From Natronolimnohabitans sp. A-GB9 (lineage in GTDB: Archaea > Halobacteriota > Halobacteria > Halobacteriales > Natrialbaceae): DNA of 36,887 bases. The stretch lies in assembly GCF_030848565.1 (NCBI RefSeq), contig NZ_JAVDDV010000027.1, forward strand, positions 1 to 36,887, in the 5' to 3' direction. The notes below the pieces were generated by a model. It worked only from the letters and a program-made list of their open reading frames with translations. It was not told the origin of the DNA and ran no database searches. Position 1 is the first letter of the stretch; every line of letters starts with the position of its first letter. Of the stretch, positions 11,074 through 17,471 are shown one piece after another. The position numbers and the translations under genes were made by a program.

Positions 11074-12051
11074 ATGCACGTTCTCACACTCACGACACAC
11101 GCCGACGCGCCCTTCATGAGACGGCAGATAGCAGCCCTCGAGGAGCGCGGCGTCTCATTTACTCTGGTGTCCATCGCCGGCGAGGGTGCCGATGGGGCCA
11201 CACGAAGTCCCATCGACTACCTCCGAACCGTTCCGAAAGTCATCAGGGAATCCCGTAGCGGTCCCGACCTGGTTCATGCACAGTACGGGCTGGCAGCACC
11301 GGTCGCGCTGGCCCAGCTGCGAACGCCCGTCGTCCTCTCGCTGTGGGGATCGGACGTCCACGGCCCAGTCAAACCGGTCAGCCAGGCGTGTGCACCGCTG
11401 TGTGACGAGGTCGTCGTCATGTCCGAGGAGATGCGCGAGGTGCTCGGGCGGGATTGTCGGGTGATCCCCGACGGCGTCGACCTAGAGCAGTTCCAGCCGG
11501 AACCACAGAAGCAGGCCCGCGAGAAGGTCGGCTGGGACGACGTCGGCGACGCCTACCAGGTCCTGTTCCCCTACCCGCCGGACCGCGAGGTCAAGAACTA
11601 CCCACGAGCACGGCGAATCGTCAACGCCACCGACAACCTCCTCGAGCGACCGGTCGAACTCCGGACGATCTCCGACGTCCCCCACGACGCGGTCGCCGAC
11701 TACATGAACGCCGCCGACGCGCTCTTGTTGACCTCTCACAGCGAGGGATCGCCGAACTCGGTCAAAGAGGCGCTGGCCTGTAACCTGCCCGTCGTCGCCG
11801 TCGACGTCGGCGACGTCCGGGAACGGCTCGCCGGCGTCGATCCCTCACACGTCGCGACCGACGACGCCGAATTGGTCGACGGGCTGCTCGACGTGTTGCG
11901 ACGCAGAGAACGCTCGAACGGCCGCGAGGCCGCTCGCGAGGTGAGCGTCGACCGAACCGCAGCACAACTGCTCGAGGTCTACGAGCGCGTCACTGGTGAG
12001 ACGGCGGATCGTGTACAGGAACGAGAGCCAAAGCCGATCCAAATCGAGTGA
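11074..12051 (+). CDS. Family 4 (GT-B) glycosyltransferase
   Basis: A 325-aa GT-B enzyme expected to add a sugar from a nucleotide sugar to a growing glycan on the cytosolic face of the membrane. The N-terminal acceptor half starts MHVLTLTTHADAPFMRRQ and includes LSLWGSDVHGP (90-99). IPDGVDLEQF (131-140) and the C-terminal donor-site motif SEGSPNSVKEALACNLPVV (223-241), with Glu224 and Glu232 in the EX7E spacing, identify GT4. It is shorter than the usual 350-400 aa, mainly in the linker. The stop codon lies inside a 43-bp repeated element shared with the deacetylase at 17,469 (see findings). It opens the glycan region and is divergent from the stress-protein gene. Confidence 0.9.
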   Translation: MHVLTLTTHADAPFMRRQIAALEERGVSFTLVSIAGEGADGATRSPIDYLRTVPKVIRESRSGPDLVHAQYGLAAPVALAQLRTPVVLSLWGSDVHGPVKPVSQACAPLCDEVVVMSEEMREVLGRDCRVIPDGVDLEQFQPEPQKQAREKVGWDDVGDAYQVLFPYPPDREVKNYPRARRIVNATDNLLERPVELRTISDVPHDAVADYMNAADALLLTSHSEGSPNSVKEALACNLPVVAVDVGDVRERLAGVDPSHVATDDAELVDGLLDVLRRRERSNGREAAREVSVDRTAAQLLEVYERVTGETADRVQEREPKPIQIE

Positions 12052-12091
12052 GACGGTCCGCTGTCGTCACGTCCCGCCGATTGCCGACCTG
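12049..12091 (+). repeat. Post-stop repeated element, copy 1
   Basis: Forty-three bases beginning with the TGA stop of the glycosyltransferase match, at 37 of 43 positions, a segment on the other strand at 17,429-17,471 that likewise begins with the TGA stop of an unrelated gene. The invariant core is TGTCGTCACGTCCCGCCGAT. Most differences are transitions. Function unknown. Confidence 0.6.
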
Positions 12092-12354
12092 TGTTCATTG
12101 CGTTCGTTTCACCCCCGCAGACCGCCGTTCCGCTCGGCGACGACCCTGCGAAGTGCTTGCCGACCGGTGCGCGCGTCGTCGCGTTCGAGGAACGTGGTTC
12201 TCGTGCTGGAACCATGGACTAGTTGGCGGCTGAGGGAATGTCTAAAGAACGACCAGCGGACTGAGTCGCCAGAATACACGCACCACAGGCCTGCTAAATC
12301 CACTGTAGTCTCAACTTCTCGTCGTGATTGAGGGGAGAGTGGGGTTCCGCTGTT
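12052..12354. other. Intergenic gap between convergent glycosyltransferase and initiator genes
   Basis: Apart from the repeated element at its left end and an origin-recognition-like repeat at its right end (12,334-12,356), this 303-bp gap shows nothing I can name. No convincing gene, tRNA or strong hairpin was seen. Confidence 0.4.
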
Positions 12355-12356
12355 CT
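12334..12356 (+). repeat. Origin-recognition-box-like repeat, copy A
   Basis: A 23-bp repeat consisting of a G-rich half (GGAGAGTGG) and the core TTCCGCTGTTC. It differs from copy B at three positions and has the same orientation. It lies exactly at the 3' end of the initiator gene, overlapping the first two bases of its stop codon on the + strand reading, so the gene is bracketed by copies. Confidence 0.65.
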
Positions 12357-13542
12357 AGTCGCGGGGTGCAGCTTCGAGCACGATATCGGCCCGCATGGAA
12401 CATTCGTAGACGTGGTATTTGCCGCCGGACCGGCCCTCATTGCGGAGGATTTGGTCGGCGAAGCCTTGCATGGAGAGTTTATCGAGGTGGTCGCGGACGC
12501 TCCGGGTTGTTGACAGCGGGTCTAGCCCGGATTGTTCGCAGACGTCGGTGTAGAGGGAGTAGATTTCCTTTGTTCTGGCAGGGGTTTTATTGTCGATTTC
12601 GAGGAGTGCCAAGGTGTGGAGGATGTGACGCTGTTGGACGGTGAGGCTGCTGATGCGTTGTTCGAGGTTGCCGCGTTCAACGGTCTTCTGGGCATCACGG
12701 ATGTGGTCTTCGGTGACCACATCGTCGCCGTAGTCGTCGGCGGTTTTGCCCGCTGCTTTCAATATGTCGAGGCCCTGCCTGGCGTTTCCACTGTCTTGGG
12801 CGGCGAGTGCGGCGCAGAGTTTGATTGCGGCATCGGTGATCGCATCATCATTAAACGCGATCGCGGCCCGGTCGGAGAGGATGACTTCGAGTTCGTCTGC
12901 GTTGTACGGAGTGAAGTCAATTTCTTCTTCGGCGAACGAACCTTTCGTTTTCGCTGACAAGGTATCGCGAAAGGTGTAGTCGTTGGAGATGCCGATGATG
13001 CCGACATTGGCATGTTCGAGGCGGCCGGTCGCTTGGCTGCGACTGAGATCGTAGAGGAGGGAATCAATGTGTTCGATGTGATCGATCTCGTCGAGGATGA
13101 GGAGGACCGTGCCGTCCCGTTTATCGATCTCTTCGTAAAGTGCGTCGAGGGCGTCACGGGTTGAAAGGCCCCGGGCCGGGAACTCGTCGGCACTACTGTC
13201 GCGGAGATCGTTGACGAGGGTGCGGACGACTTTGAACGCGGTCATCTCGTTACAGTTGAGTTGGACGGTAGAAAGCGGCGTGTCGGTGGTGTCGCACGCA
13301 TCGTACATCATGTCGATCATGTACCGGGTGACCGCAGTTTTCCCGGCCCCGGTATTGCCGTAGACCATGATGTTGTCCGGCGTATCCCCTTCAACGACGG
13401 GCCGCAGCGCTGCCGCATACTGATCGATCTCTTCATCCCGCTCGAGGATGCGTTCTGGTTCGTACGATTCAGCAAGTGCATCCCGGTGTGAGAAGACGCT
13501 GTCCCCGAAGTCCAGCAGCGGATTGTCCTCAGCGTCAGGCAT
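12355..13542 (-). CDS. orc: Orc1/Cdc6 replication initiator
   Basis: A 395-aa AAA+ initiator that binds origin repeats and starts replication. Walker A GNTGAGKT is at 62-69, Walker B LLILDE at 147-152, sensor 1 in GISND at 185-189, and the sensor-2 arginine in GNARQGLDIL at 252-261. The winged-helix domain covers about 295-395, with QQRHILHTLALLE, the helix STTRSVRDHLDKLSMQGF and a wing at GRSGGKYHVYE (369-379). Length and order are standard. Codon use and GC are lower than in the neighbouring glycan genes, which hints at separate acquisition. It is flanked on both sides by 23-bp origin-like repeats, and its promoter is overlapped by tandem copies of their core, suggesting that the protein recognises this set and controls itself. 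Which Orc subfamily it belongs to cannot be told here. Confidence 0.96.
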   Translation of the reverse strand: MPDAEDNPLLDFGDSVFSHRDALAESYEPERILERDEEIDQYAAALRPVVEGDTPDNIMVYGNTGAGKTAVTRYMIDMMYDACDTTDTPLSTVQLNCNEMTAFKVVRTLVNDLRDSSADEFPARGLSTRDALDALYEEIDKRDGTVLLILDEIDHIEHIDSLLYDLSRSQATGRLEHANVGIIGISNDYTFRDTLSAKTKGSFAEEEIDFTPYNADELEVILSDRAAIAFNDDAITDAAIKLCAALAAQDSGNARQGLDILKAAGKTADDYGDDVVTEDHIRDAQKTVERGNLEQRISSLTVQQRHILHTLALLEIDNKTPARTKEIYSLYTDVCEQSGLDPLSTTRSVRDHLDKLSMQGFADQILRNEGRSGGKYHVYECSMRADIVLEAAPRD

Positions 13543-13582
13543 TCACGCTGCACATTCAATTCACGAAACATAAATCACCGTG

Positions 13583-13618
13583 TTTCCGCTGTTTCCGCTG
13601 TTTCCGCTGTTTCCGCTG
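13583..13618 (+). repeat. orc: Four tandem TTTCCGCTG repeats in the initiator leader
   Basis: Four perfect, directly adjacent copies of TTTCCGCTG, followed by a broken fifth (TTCCACTC). The 9-mer is the core of the origin-like 23-bp repeats. The array starts 9 bp after the TATA box when read with the initiator gene and spans its predicted transcription start, so binding here would block transcription. Confidence 0.85.
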
Positions 13619-13626
13619 TTCCACTC

Positions 13627-13634
13627 TATTTATA
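13627..13634 (-). promoter_or_regulatory. orc: TATA box of the orc gene
   Basis: Read on the - strand this is TATAAATA, a strong archaeal TATA box. At the usual distance transcription would start near 13,600-13,605, leaving a leader of about 60 bases to the ATG at 13,542. Repeat B begins 7 bp upstream and the 9-mer array begins 8 bp downstream. Confidence 0.7.
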
Positions 13635-13641
13635 CGAAGAG

Positions 13642-13664
13642 GGAGAGTGGATTTCCGCTGTTCC
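13642..13664 (+). repeat. Origin-recognition-box-like repeat, copy B
   Basis: G-rich half GGAGAGTGG followed by core TTTCCGCTGTTCC. It matches copy C, which is inverted, at 21 of 23 positions. It lies directly upstream of the initiator TATA box, with its G-rich end pointing away from the AT-rich segment. Confidence 0.8.
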
Positions 13665-13807
13665 AGCCACGAAGGTGGGGACCAAGGAAACCGGCAAAGA
13701 GAACGAATGCAGTCGCAGAACAAGGACCAGTGGACAAATCGGGTGACAGCGGCCGGTCGCGGCCGGTCATTCTTCCCATTGCTCCCTCAAAAGATCCAGT
13801 ACGGCTC

Positions 13808-13860
13808 TTGTTTTTGGTAAGGAAATATAAAAGTTAGTATTGGTTAGCTATCTTTCATGA
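13808..13860. other. AT-rich candidate duplex-unwinding element
   Basis: A run of about 50 bp with strikingly low GC, including GGAAATATAAAAGTTAG, inside an otherwise GC-rich chromosome and lying between inverted recognition repeats B and D/C. This is the position and composition expected of the unwinding element of a haloarchaeal origin. Confidence 0.65.
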
Positions 13861-13887
13861 GCAGGAACAGAAGGTGATTCAGAGAGA

Positions 13888-13910
13888 AGAACAAAGGAAA
13901 CCTACTCCCC
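13888..13910 (-). repeat. Origin-recognition-box-like repeat, copy D (diverged)
   Basis: On the - strand it reads GGGGAGTAGG then TTTCCTTTGTTCT. It keeps the G-rich half and TTTCC of the repeat but has TT in place of GC in the core and differs at the last base. It has the same orientation as copy C, 28 bp further out. Confidence 0.55.
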
Positions 13911-13938
13911 TTCTTTCACGGGCGGGGGGTTACGGACA

Positions 13939-13961
13939 GGAACAGCGGAAACCTACTCTCC
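13939..13961 (-). repeat. Origin-recognition-box-like repeat, copy C
   Basis: On the - strand it reads GGAGAGTAGG then TTTCCGCTGTTCC, a near-perfect inverted partner of copy B (2 differences in 23). The B-C pair encloses 274 bp that include the AT-rich element. Confidence 0.8.
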
Positions 13962-14047
13962 GTCTGTCCACTCAGCTGTTGGAGACCAGTTGCTCCCGGT
14001 AGGGCTCAACCGACGAAAACGACTGACGAGGAGCGCCAGCGCTGCTA

Positions 14048-14218
14048 TCAGCGAGAATCGGGCTGAGTCGTGAACTCAGCGAAATTTGGACTGAGCCATG
14101 AAGCGAGATTATACCCGAACCTCTCGGGAGATTCCCTCACGTGCTTCCGCTCTTCCTGACGCTCGAGCAGATCCCGTAGCGCCCACTCGCCGTGACCACG
14201 GCCTCTCGAGTCAGTAAC
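14048..14218 (-). pseudogene. Possible gene relic beside the origin
   Basis: A minus-strand frame of 56 codons with protein-like content (GEWALRDLLERQEERKHV, then FGYNLASWLSPNF) ends at a TGA. It has a stop just before its first codons and no ATG at its beginning, so it cannot be an intact gene. I do not recognise the family. It may be the remnant of a gene broken when the origin cassette or the neighbouring operon arrived, or a chance frame. Confidence 0.25.
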
Positions 14219-14269
14219 CTGTCAGTACGAACCCAAGCGAAAATCCACTGGAACTGCGTCCGGGCGGCG

Positions 14270-15244
14270 CTACTGCAGTTCCTCTCGGTACCACTCCATC
14301 GTCTCCGGTAAATGAGCCTCGAGCGGCTGGTACTCGTAGCCCAGTTCCGACTGGGCCTTCTTCGACGTGTAGAAGAGCCGCTCGGTCGCTAACTGGGCCA
14401 TCTGGCGGTCGAACGGGAACATCCGCACGCCGGCGACGGCACTCGCTGCCTCGGCGACTGGACCGGCGGCGTGGATCGCCGTCGCCGGGACCTGAATCCG
14501 TGCGGGTGTGCCGTCCAGGGTATGTGAGAGACGTGCAACCGCCTGGCGGTAAGTGAGGTTCTCGCCGCCGAGGATGTAGTGTTCGCCGTTGCCACCGCGG
14601 TCGGCAGCCAGCAACAGGCCGTCGACGACGTCCGAGACGCCGACGATGCTCAGTCCGCCCGGAAGATACGCTGGCATCGTCGGCTCGAGGCCCATCGAGA
14701 GCAACTGGGCGGTAAACGCCTCGTCACCGGGACCGAAAATCGACGTCGGGTGGGCGGTGACGGCCTCACCGTCCGCTTGGGCGTACTCGTCGACCAGTCG
14801 CTCGGCGATCGCTTTCGATTCCTGGTAGGCGCCGATCGGTTCGGCGACGTCGGTCTCGTCCGCAAAAGAGGCGTCGCCGTCGGGCCGTCGCGTCCCCGAC
14901 GTGCTCGTAAAGACGAGTCGGCCGATCTCACGGTCGCGACAGGCCTCGAGGACGTTTTCGGTGCCGTCCACGTTGACCCTGTGGACGGTCTCGGGACCCG
15001 CAGACCAGAGACCGATGCCGGCCAGATGAAAGACGACGTCGGCGCCGTCGACGAGATCACGTAGCGTCTCGCCGTCGAAGAGGTCGCCGACGTACCACTC
15101 GATGTCGCGGTCCTCGAGATCGCCCCGATCTGACGTCGGCCGACTCAGTCCACGAACGTCCCAGCCGTCCGCGAGCAGCTGTGTACAGAGATGCGAGCCG
15201 AGAAATCCCGTCGCGCCGGTAACGGCTGCGATGTTCCCCGTCAT
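14270..15244 (-). CDS. NAD-dependent epimerase/dehydratase (extended SDR)
   Basis: A 324-aa extended short-chain dehydrogenase acting on a nucleotide sugar or a similar substrate in the cytosol. The NAD-binding loop GATGFLG is at 10-16, the active-site serine region is VFTSTSGTRR near 111-120, and the catalytic pair YQESK gives Tyr140 and Lys144. The family includes UDP-sugar 4-epimerases, dehydratases and dihydroflavonol-reductase-like enzymes; which reaction it does cannot be read. It is the last gene of a three-gene operon: its ATG overlaps the stop of the DUF362 gene (ATGA), so the two are translationally coupled. Together with the Gfo/Idh oxidoreductase it suggests stepwise oxidation and epimerisation of a sugar. 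Confidence 0.9.
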   Translation of the reverse strand: MTGNIAAVTGATGFLGSHLCTQLLADGWDVRGLSRPTSDRGDLEDRDIEWYVGDLFDGETLRDLVDGADVVFHLAGIGLWSAGPETVHRVNVDGTENVLEACRDREIGRLVFTSTSGTRRPDGDASFADETDVAEPIGAYQESKAIAERLVDEYAQADGEAVTAHPTSIFGPGDEAFTAQLLSMGLEPTMPAYLPGGLSIVGVSDVVDGLLLAADRGGNGEHYILGGENLTYRQAVARLSHTLDGTPARIQVPATAIHAAGPVAEAASAVAGVRMFPFDRQMAQLATERLFYTSKKAQSELGYEYQPLEAHLPETMEWYREELQ

Positions 15245-16179
15245 CGTGGCTGCTCGAGCTGTGGCGGGACGGCGTCGCCGGCCACCGCGGCGTACAGTCG
15301 ATAGGCGGCCGTGACGGCCGGATGTGTCTCATCGCGTGGCGGAAGCTCGCCATCGGGCAACCGCCGGCGAAGCGACGCGAGGTCGACGGTCGCGTCGTCG
15401 GTCACGCTCTCGACGGTGATCGAGGAGATGTCCTCGTCGAGAAGCCGTCGGAGGGCCGGATCCAACTCGATCGAACGCTCGAGCAGCGACGAGCCGACGG
15501 CGTCGACCTGTGGTGTCGGGCCCGCAAACAGCGCGTCCGCCGCGACCGGATCGCCGCTGTAGACAGTCGTCGCGTCGAGCACCGAGAGGGCGGGGTCGAC
15601 AGCCCGCGTCGTCGCGATCGCGGTCTCGTCCGCGCCGGCGACGCTGGTCGCGAGTCGACCGAGCGTTCGCGTTCCGCCGGCGACGGGGCCGTCCTCGGTC
15701 GGTCGAAGCGTCGGCACGACGACGACGGTGCTCTCGAGGAGGCGATCGGGGACCGTCACGGACACCTGCTCGTCGTCGACGGGTACGACCACGTTCTGCC
15801 GGTCGTCGTCGGCGAGGTCGACGAGTTCGAGATCGAACCGCTCGGCGATTCCCGGATATCCCAGATAGTCAGCCGTTCGGTCGAAGGCGATCCGATCGTC
15901 GGTCGCGCCAGCGACGGCGACGTCGGCATCGGTCCAGTCGGCGAGCTGTCTGGCGATCGATCCGACGACGGCCGGATCGGTCACCATCCCCGTCGACGGA
16001 TGGAAGGGGTAGTGGGTGTCGGGAACCAGCGTGAGCCGATCGCTCGCCGTCAGCGAATCCACGTAGGGTTCGAGGACCCCTCGAGTCGGCGACGCAAGCG
16101 TCACCAGTCGGCGATCGATATCGGGTGTCCAGCCGCCCCGTCGCTCGGGAGCGTCGACGCCAGCGACGTGGACGCTCAT
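15241..16179 (-). CDS. DUF362 domain protein without cysteines
   Basis: A 312-aa cytosolic protein. The ATG at 16,179 (MSVHVAGVDAPERRGG) was chosen because it overlaps the stop of the upstream oxidoreductase as ATGA and because longer versions are Arg-rich and not protein-like. The segment DTHYPFHPSTGMVTDPAVV, followed by LADWTDADVAVAGATDDRIAFDRTADYLGY, resembles the DUF362 family, whose function is unknown. Many DUF362 proteins carry iron-sulphur ligands; this one has no cysteine at all, so it cannot hold such a cluster. It lies between an oxidoreductase and an epimerase with 4-base overlaps on both sides, so it probably acts in the same sugar pathway. Confidence 0.75.
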   Translation of the reverse strand: MSVHVAGVDAPERRGGWTPDIDRRLVTLASPTRGVLEPYVDSLTASDRLTLVPDTHYPFHPSTGMVTDPAVVGSIARQLADWTDADVAVAGATDDRIAFDRTADYLGYPGIAERFDLELVDLADDDRQNVVVPVDDEQVSVTVPDRLLESTVVVVPTLRPTEDGPVAGGTRTLGRLATSVAGADETAIATTRAVDPALSVLDATTVYSGDPVAADALFAGPTPQVDAVGSSLLERSIELDPALRRLLDEDISSITVESVTDDATVDLASLRRRLPDGELPPRDETHPAVTAAYRLYAAVAGDAVPPQLEQPR

Positions 16180-17279
16180 GGCGTCACCTCCGGCGTCTCG
16201 AGTTCGTCGCTCTCGTTCGTTTCGGCCAGTTCGTAGGCGGTCTCGGCGAGTTCGAGCGTGCGGCGCCCGAGGGCACCGTCGACCGGCGGTTCCTCGTCGT
16301 TTCGAATCGCCGTACAGAAGTCCGCGAGTGCGTCGTAGTGGGCCTGGAGGTAAAGCGTAGGGCCGAAGACGTCCGGCTCGCCACCAGTGAGCCGGCTCGC
16401 GACGTTCGACAGCGCCGACCGGGCCGCGCCGGCGTAGAAGTCCTCGGGGATGTGGTCCTTGTTGCTGATCGTGCCCGTGACGCCCTCGAGTCGCAATCGT
16501 GTGTTGACCTCGGGGAGCTGTTCCCACTGATAGGTGCCACAGTGGAGTGTGATCGTGGTGTTGGTCTCCGGCGCCCGAAGCAAGACTGTCGCGGCGTCCT
16601 CCGCGGGGATATCAAGCGACTGTCCTGTCGTCGCGTCTCGAACCTCGAGGTCGCCGAACAGCCACTCGAGGACGTCGAAACAGTGGACGCCGAGTTCGAC
16701 CAGCGAGCCGCCGCCGGCGGTGTCGGGATCCATCGGCCACTCCGGCGGCGCCTCGTCGGCCGGTGGCTTACCAAGTGGGTGGTCGTTGAGTCGCGTGATC
16801 GAGGCGTAGGGAACATGGCCGACACTCCCCTCCTCGTAGGCGTCTTTGACCCCCACCATGTCCGGCTGATAGCGCAGCGTGTGATCGACACCGACGGCGA
16901 TCCCCGCGTCGGTGGCCGTCTCGAGTAACTCGTCGGCCTCCTCGGTCGAGCGGGCCAGTGGCTTCTCGACGAAGACGTCGATCCCCTCCTCGGCGGCGCG
17001 TTCGACGGCGTCGGCGTGGAGAAACGGCGGCAGTGCGACGACCGCCGCGTCGAGATCCTCGTGTTCGAGAAGCGTCGTGTAGTCGTCGTACGTCCGCGCG
17101 GCGCCGGCGCGTTCGGCCCGGTCACGGTTTGCCGGGACCGCGTCGGCGGCCGCGAGAACCTCCACGTCGGGCATCGCGACCGCTGACTTCAAGTGAACCA
17201 TGCCGATGTTACCGACGCCGAGTACGCCAAGCGAGAGCGCACTCGAGTCGGTCCACCGGCCCAGAACTGTCGGTGGCAT
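16176..17279 (-). CDS. Gfo/Idh/MocA-family oxidoreductase
   Basis: A 367-aa NAD(P)-dependent sugar or sugar-nucleotide dehydrogenase. The Rossmann loop GVGNIG is at 21-26, EKPLAR at 105-110 carries the catalytic lysine of the family, and GGGSLVELGVHCFDVLEWLFG (189-209) holds the conserved His199 and Asp202. The start at MPPTVLGRW is the nearest ATG before the Rossmann fold; the open frame goes further, but the extra residues are Arg-rich. It is the first gene of a three-gene operon (this, DUF362, epimerase), joined by ATGA overlaps. Enzymes of this type make keto, amino or uronic intermediates of surface sugars; the substrate is not known. Confidence 0.9.
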   Translation of the reverse strand: MPPTVLGRWTDSSALSLGVLGVGNIGMVHLKSAVAMPDVEVLAAADAVPANRDRAERAGAARTYDDYTTLLEHEDLDAAVVALPPFLHADAVERAAEEGIDVFVEKPLARSTEEADELLETATDAGIAVGVDHTLRYQPDMVGVKDAYEEGSVGHVPYASITRLNDHPLGKPPADEAPPEWPMDPDTAGGGSLVELGVHCFDVLEWLFGDLEVRDATTGQSLDIPAEDAATVLLRAPETNTTITLHCGTYQWEQLPEVNTRLRLEGVTGTISNKDHIPEDFYAGAARSALSNVASRLTGGEPDVFGPTLYLQAHYDALADFCTAIRNDEEPPVDGALGRRTLELAETAYELAETNESDELETPEVTP

Positions 17280-17428
17280 CTGTCCCAGAACGGACCGGGA
17301 GCGGGCTTTGTTATCATCGCCATACACGCGAACAAGAGGAGCCAACACGGTCGATCGATGTCTCGAACGATTCCGACCGGCGGCGGATCGTACGGACTGC
17401 TGTACCGCTGTCCTGCCGATTGCCAGGG

Positions 17429-17471
17429 CAGATCGGCGATCGGCGGGACGTGACGACAACAGACTGTGTCA
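17429..17471 (-). repeat. Post-stop repeated element, copy 2
   Basis: This begins with the TGA stop of the deacetylase gene and matches copy 1 (12,049-12,091) at 37 of 43 positions, in inverted orientation on the chromosome. In the frame one base after the upstream gene's frame both copies encode CRHVPPIADL, preceded by TV. It lies between the deacetylase and the start of the oxidoreductase operon. Confidence 0.6.

Larger units (their letters stand above)
13543..14269. other. Probable replication origin region (oriC-like)
   Basis: The 727 bp upstream of the initiator gene contain, in order: four tandem 9-mers (13,583-13,618), the initiator TATA box (13,627-13,634), recognition repeat B on the + strand (13,642-13,664), an AT-rich segment (13,808-13,860), repeats D (13,888-13,910) and C (13,939-13,961) on the - strand, and a possible gene relic (14,048-14,218). 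An inverted repeat set around an AT-rich element next to an orc gene is the known plan of haloarchaeal origins. The active part is probably about 13,640-13,965. Confidence 0.75.

Noticed and set aside
15322-16236. A 304-codon + strand frame opposite DUF362
   Set aside because: It is antisense to a gene held by ATGA overlaps on both sides; there is no independent support.
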